Shown in pieces: positions 35,424 through 39,316 of a DNA stretch of 39,316 bases. The stretch comes from Pirellulales bacterium. Its GTDB lineage: Bacteria; Planctomycetota; Planctomycetia; Pirellulales; JADZDJ01. Location: NCBI GenBank assembly GCA_020851115.1, contig JADZDJ010000182.1, positions 1 to 39,316 of the forward strand, in the 5' to 3' direction. The notes beneath the pieces are model-generated. The model did not search any database, was not told where the DNA came from, and saw nothing but the letters and a program-made list of their open reading frames with translations. The position numbers and the translations under genes are program-made. The first letter of the stretch is position 1. Each line of letters begins with the position of its first letter.

Positions 35424-37664
35424 ATGCACCGTGGCCAGCCGACAAACGTTGCCATCTTTGCCGCGGTCGCACTGCTGGCGATCCTCGCAGCGCCAATGGT
35501 TCTCGGCCGCGTTTATATGGCCGACGATCTCGGCGAATTTCATCTTCCGTTAAGAGAGTTCTATGCCAATCAGCTCTCGCGCAATGAACCGTTCGATTGG
35601 TGTCCCGATTTGTATTGCGGCTTTTACTTGACTGGCGAAGGCCAAGTTGGAGCTTACCATCCACTACATTGGTTGCTGTATCGCACGCTGCCGCTGACCT
35701 TGGCGTTCGATTTGGAATGCTGGTTGAGTTATCCGGCGATGCTGGCCGGCATGGTAGTGCTGCTCGTGCGTCTGAGACTGCGATTTCCGGCCGCGATGTT
35801 TGGCGCAATCTCCTTTACGTTTGGCAGTTTCAACTTCATGCACTTCGTACACCCGAATGCAATCGCGGTCATCGCTCATTTGCCGTGGTTGTTGTGGGCC
35901 ATCGACGTGATGCTTCGCGACGATGACGCGCGTCGCCGCAGTTTGGCTTGGGCGGCGGTTGTGGCTCTGACCGGGTCGCAGTTGCTACTGGGTTACCCGC
36001 AATACGTGTTTTTCTCGCTCATGGTGGAAGCCGGCTACGTGGCATTCTCGCAATGCCTGTTTTGCGCTCGAAATAACGCGGCCGGATCCAGCAATTTACC
36101 CTTGAGAACGCCTGCGCCGACTTCGCGGTGCTCGCGGATTGCAATAAGTTCATTATCCTGGCTGGCAGCCATCGCGGTCGCCGCGTTCATTGGCGGCGTG
36201 CAATTGCTGCCAACCTTCGATGCATTGCAGCACTCCGTCCGGAAATTGCCTGCCGCGGAATTGACGGACCCCGGTTCGTTGCATCCACTCAATCTGGTGC
36301 AGTGGATCGGACCGTATTTGTTCAATCATCGCGTCGCCGGACAGAACACGCATGAATTGGCGATCTACCTTGGCGCTGCTCCGCTCGTGCTAGCGATTCT
36401 CGGCGCATACGGCGGAATGCGGCAAAAGCGATACCGCCCCACGGTCATCGCAGCGCTGACGGGCGCGCTATTCGGGTTGCTGTGGTCGCTGGGCATCAAT
36501 GGCCCAATGGGTTGGCTGCAAACGCACTTCCCCTTGATTGACAGATTTCGCCTGCCGTGTCGGGCGATGATGATTGTTCAATTGGCCACCGCAACGCTGG
36601 CGGCGGTTGGATTTGAACTGTTGATGCGGCAAGTTGCACTTCGGTGCAATACAAAATCTAGTCCTGCCAGTCGTACGGTTGGTTCGACACTGCTTGCTAC
36701 GCAGCACTTGTCGATGTTGATACTTGTCAGTTTATTCGCAGCCGCAATGGCTCCATTGTTTTGGCCCGAACACGCTTCGATTTGGACCTGTCGAATGGTG
36801 GGACCGGCGTTAATTGCAATCGCGGTGACATCGTCACAATTCGCAGCGCGCGGCAAGACATGGGCATTGACGGTGCTGTTCGTGCTGGCGGCTGCGGATT
36901 TATGCTCCTATGGCATAAGCCACATCATCGTCGGCCATACGGCTTCGCTCGATGCTTTCATCCAATCGACGAATACGCCGCCTGGCAAGCCCGAAGGTCG
37001 AGTTGCGCTCGATCTCGTTGCCGGAACCGAGGCCGCTCCCGGCGATCGCGGCGTCCGTGTTGGCAATCGGATTCTGCTCGCGGGCTGGATGCGCGTCGAT
37101 GGTTACGCCGGATTGGAACCTTCGCGGCGATTGGATTACCGACAACCGGCCGCGCTTCGCTTGGCCGGCGCAAGCTGGAAGCTGCAAAACCCGTCCGATC
37201 CAACTTCGTGGATCCGTCTTTCGGAGGAGCGGCCGCGCGCTTGGCTCGTGACTTCTGTCATCCAGGGCCAGGGTTTCACGGCAGATCTCGACGCTTTGGC
37301 GACCGGTCAAGCTGCCGTCGTCGATGAGCACTTAGAATTACCCGCTGGAATGCCAGGACAAGTCATCGTCGGCCGCGATCGTCCAGGAGAATTTGTGTGT
37401 CAGACGACCTGCAAAACGCGGCAATTGCTCTTCGTTAATGAAAGTTATCACTCCGGTTGGCAGGCCCAGATCGATGGCCGATATGCCGAGGTTTTGCGGG
37501 TCAATGCCGACTTTTTAGGCGTCGCCGTTCCTGCCGGCGAGCATGAAATTCGACTGCAATTTAGGCCTGTCAGCCTGAAAATCGGCCGCCTCCTATCGGG
37601 TTGTGGACTAGGTTTGCTAGTGGCCGCGTTGTTGATGGCAACAGGCCATACTCGACGCCAATAA
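35424..37664 (+). CDS. YfhO-family membrane protein
   Basis: 746 residues from ATG 35424 (a TTG five codons upstream is less likely). About 12-13 membrane helices in a GT-C-like arrangement, with an early acidic DDLGEFHLP loop (FxDD-type position) and the diagnostic YfhO C-terminus: SYHSGWQAQIDGRYAEVLRV followed by VPAGEHEIRLQFRP. YfhO proteins in Firmicutes glycosylate lipoteichoic acid; here the acceptor is unknown. The glycosyltransferase 40 nt downstream could supply a polyprenyl-phosphate-linked sugar for it, the usual two-gene logic. Confidence 0.88.
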   Translation: MHRGQPTNVAIFAAVALLAILAAPMVLGRVYMADDLGEFHLPLREFYANQLSRNEPFDWCPDLYCGFYLTGEGQVGAYHPLHWLLYRTLPLTLAFDLECWLSYPAMLAGMVVLLVRLRLRFPAAMFGAISFTFGSFNFMHFVHPNAIAVIAHLPWLLWAIDVMLRDDDARRRSLAWAAVVALTGSQLLLGYPQYVFFSLMVEAGYVAFSQCLFCARNNAAGSSNLPLRTPAPTSRCSRIAISSLSWLAAIAVAAFIGGVQLLPTFDALQHSVRKLPAAELTDPGSLHPLNLVQWIGPYLFNHRVAGQNTHELAIYLGAAPLVLAILGAYGGMRQKRYRPTVIAALTGALFGLLWSLGINGPMGWLQTHFPLIDRFRLPCRAMMIVQLATATLAAVGFELLMRQVALRCNTKSSPASRTVGSTLLATQHLSMLILVSLFAAAMAPLFWPEHASIWTCRMVGPALIAIAVTSSQFAARGKTWALTVLFVLAAADLCSYGISHIIVGHTASLDAFIQSTNTPPGKPEGRVALDLVAGTEAAPGDRGVRVGNRILLAGWMRVDGYAGLEPSRRLDYRQPAALRLAGASWKLQNPSDPTSWIRLSEERPRAWLVTSVIQGQGFTADLDALATGQAAVVDEHLELPAGMPGQVIVGRDRPGEFVCQTTCKTRQLLFVNESYHSGWQAQIDGRYAEVLRVNADFLGVAVPAGEHEIRLQFRPVSLKIGRLLSGCGLGLLVAALLMATGHTRRQ

Positions 37665-37704
37665 ATTTCCCTCCCAGCGTTTCCCCGCCGGTTCCAAATC
37701 CGCG

Positions 37705-39018
37705 ATGACCAACGGCTATTCGCCTCCCACCCGGCCGCCAGTTTCCGACTCGCTGATTAGCGTGGTCTTGCCGGTTTTCAATGAAGTGGCTGTCCTGGAG
37801 ACGCTTTGTCGGCGGCTGCAAACGGCGCTGACCCTGTGCCGCACGACGTTTGAAATCATTTTCGTCAATGACGGCTCGCGCGACGGCAGCGCCGAATTGC
37901 TCGATCGCCTTGCAATGACACATGCCGAAGTGCGCGTGGTCCACCTATCGCGGAATTTTGGACATCAAGCGGCAATTCTCGCCGGGCTGGAACATGCTCG
38001 CGGCGACGCGGTCGTGCTGTTGGATAGCGATTTACAAGATCCGCCAGAAGCGATCAGCAAACTGCTCGACGGTTGGCAGGGCGGCTACGACGTCGTCTAC
38101 GCGATTCGTACGAGCCGCAAAGAAGCCCTCTGGAAGCGAATGCTGTTCGGCGCGTTTCACCGAGTGCTCTCCTCGATCGCTCACACGGCGATCCCCGTCG
38201 ATGCCGGAAATTTTGGGCTCATCGACGCCCGCGTCGCAAAAGCGCTGATCTCGTGCGGCGAACGCGACCGCTACTTACCTGGTTTGCGCTCCTGGGTGGG
38301 ATTCAAACAAATCGGCGTGCCGGTGGAACGCGGCAGCCGCTACGACGACCATCCCCGGGTGCCCCTGGGTGGTTTGTTTCGCTTGGCGAAGACGGCGATA
38401 TTTTCATTTTCGTCGCTGCCGCTGTCGATGTTCGGCTGGATCGGCTGGATTGCGTTCATCATGTTTTTGACAGTGAGTGGCTACTCCGTCTACTGTAAAC
38501 TCTGCACCGATTGGGCAGTTCCAGGCTGGACCTCTGAATTGGTGACCATGAGTTTTTTCGCCTCGCTGAATGCGCTGGGAATCAGCATGCTCGGCGAATA
38601 TGTCGTGCGAATTTACGACCAGGTCCGCGGTCGACCTTCGTACTTAGTCGACCGTACCATCAACATGATGCACTCATTGGAGGCACCCTCGACCGATACG
38701 GCCGATCCAACCGCGGCGGAAATCGACGCGATCGACTTGGAGCACCTCGATCCCATCGAACTCGATGCCCAGTGGGACGGCGCCTATCAGCACTTGCTCT
38801 CGCAAGCCAACGACCTACTGGAACTCGGTACGCTAATGCGGTCGGAATCGGACGATCTTGCCGAGTTTTCTCAGATCGGCACCTCACGGAAAGGCTTTAC
38901 CTCGATCGACGACGACAACGTGGGATTCGCCGAAGCCACAACCGCCGTAGGCTCCGACATGGCTGACGATGATAAGCCAATGCTCATTAAAATGCCACTG
39001 CCGCGCGACCGACGCTAG
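37705..39018 (+). CDS. DPM1/ArnC-like family 2 glycosyltransferase with acidic tail
   Basis: 437 residues. GT2 catalytic domain: SVVLPVFNEVAVLETL, IIFVNDGSRDGSAELL and the metal-binding DSDLQDPPE, followed by NFGHQAAILAGLEHARGD, a pattern of undecaprenyl-phosphate sugar transferases. Two C-terminal membrane helices (about 240-270 and 275-300) precede GEYVVRIYDQVRGRPSY. After about residue 320 comes an extra ~115-residue acidic extension (clusters of Asp/Glu) not usual in ArnC or DPM1. Probably transfers a sugar to a lipid carrier at the cytoplasmic face for the YfhO-type protein upstream. Confidence 0.93.
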   Translation: MTNGYSPPTRPPVSDSLISVVLPVFNEVAVLETLCRRLQTALTLCRTTFEIIFVNDGSRDGSAELLDRLAMTHAEVRVVHLSRNFGHQAAILAGLEHARGDAVVLLDSDLQDPPEAISKLLDGWQGGYDVVYAIRTSRKEALWKRMLFGAFHRVLSSIAHTAIPVDAGNFGLIDARVAKALISCGERDRYLPGLRSWVGFKQIGVPVERGSRYDDHPRVPLGGLFRLAKTAIFSFSSLPLSMFGWIGWIAFIMFLTVSGYSVYCKLCTDWAVPGWTSELVTMSFFASLNALGISMLGEYVVRIYDQVRGRPSYLVDRTINMMHSLEAPSTDTADPTAAEIDAIDLEHLDPIELDAQWDGAYQHLLSQANDLLELGTLMRSESDDLAEFSQIGTSRKGFTSIDDDNVGFAEATTAVGSDMADDDKPMLIKMPLPRDRR

Positions 39019-39316
39019 TCGAAATACGGTTCAGGCAAATGTCCAGATTTGACAACCTGGGAAATCGCTCGCGAAGGGTGCTTTCGCTGGGCGGCGATGT
39101 AGTCAATTCGGCAAGAAAGAATTTCCATTGCATTCCCAGGGTTTGCCTGGCGGTTGAGTCTTGGGCATCGGGGGATAACGCTTGCGGCGTGGTAGTGTCC
39201 TAAGACTGTGGTCCTGTACGAAAAGCTAGGGCGCAACCTAGAACTTTTCTAATCCGCGCTGACCGCTTGCCGACAGTGGTTTTGTGATTTTCAGGCCACC
39301 GACCGCACTTGTGCCA
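39019..39316. other. right-edge stretch without a confident gene
   Basis: A minus-strand frame (39236-39015) exists, with a possible 37-codon peptide starting inside it at MEILSCRIDY, but it has no clear ribosome-binding site. A palindrome ctagg-gcgcaa-cctag is at 39226-39241. From 39241 to the edge a minus-strand frame is open, ending in LEKF and a stop; it could be the C-terminus of a gene beyond the window. Confidence 0.35.

Overview
The window looks like a chromosome segment of a moderately GC-rich member of the Planctomycetota, probably a Pirellulales-like bacterium. This is inferred from the style of the proteins (Flp/Tad locus with a proline- and cysteine-rich secretin tail, Cys-rich exported proteins), separate coaC and coaB genes, and many palindromic intergenic repeats. 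No rRNA, tRNA or CRISPR array was seen.

Layout. Positions 1-74 hold the first codons of an ISAs1-type transposase running off the left edge. Positions 536-5306 hold the chaperone genes dnaK and clpB (minus strand, separated by a terminator). Positions 6088-11869 are a plus-strand housekeeping run: pheA, tpiA, secG, yicC, gmk, rpoZ, coaC, coaB. Positions 12398-15229 hold an LplT/Aas-like transporter-acyltransferase fusion whose acyltransferase part lacks its catalytic motif, followed by maf. Positions 15452-16376 hold two small exported Cys-rich proteins (minus). Positions 16752-16853 are a scrap of an RHS/YD-repeat gene.

Positions 16904-27818 are a complete-looking minus-strand Tad (tight adherence) type IVc pilus locus. 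In transcription order it reads flp1, a 36-residue membrane peptide, tadV/cpaA, a tadE-like gene, cpaB/rcpC, cpaC/rcpA, cpaE/tadZ, cpaF/tadA, tadB, tadC and an exported protein. A second, nearly identical pilin (flp2) lies 4.7 kb upstream in the same orientation. Between the two pilin genes, on the plus strand, are a large membrane protein and a UDP-galactopyranose-mutase-like flavoprotein. Beyond flp2 are a prenyltransferase/squalene-oxidase-repeat protein, a DUF362 protein, a YfhO-family membrane protein and a DPM1/ArnC-like glycosyltransferase, which suggests cell-surface glycan work.

The main discovery candidate is that both flp genes sit in a duplicated regulatory cassette. Each cassette has a TTGACA-N16-TAGGKT promoter, a conserved hairpin, a clear class I cyclic-di-GMP (GEMM-I) riboswitch aptamer, a long leader with a GC-rich hairpin about 95-98 nt before the start codon, a strong Shine-Dalgarno, the 60-residue pilin, and a terminator hairpin just after the stop. 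This predicts that the second messenger of surface attachment directly controls pilin supply through two parallel RNA sensors. The copies differ: copy 2 has a base change in the most conserved aptamer block, and copy 1 carries a palindromic insertion of about 92 nt in its leader.
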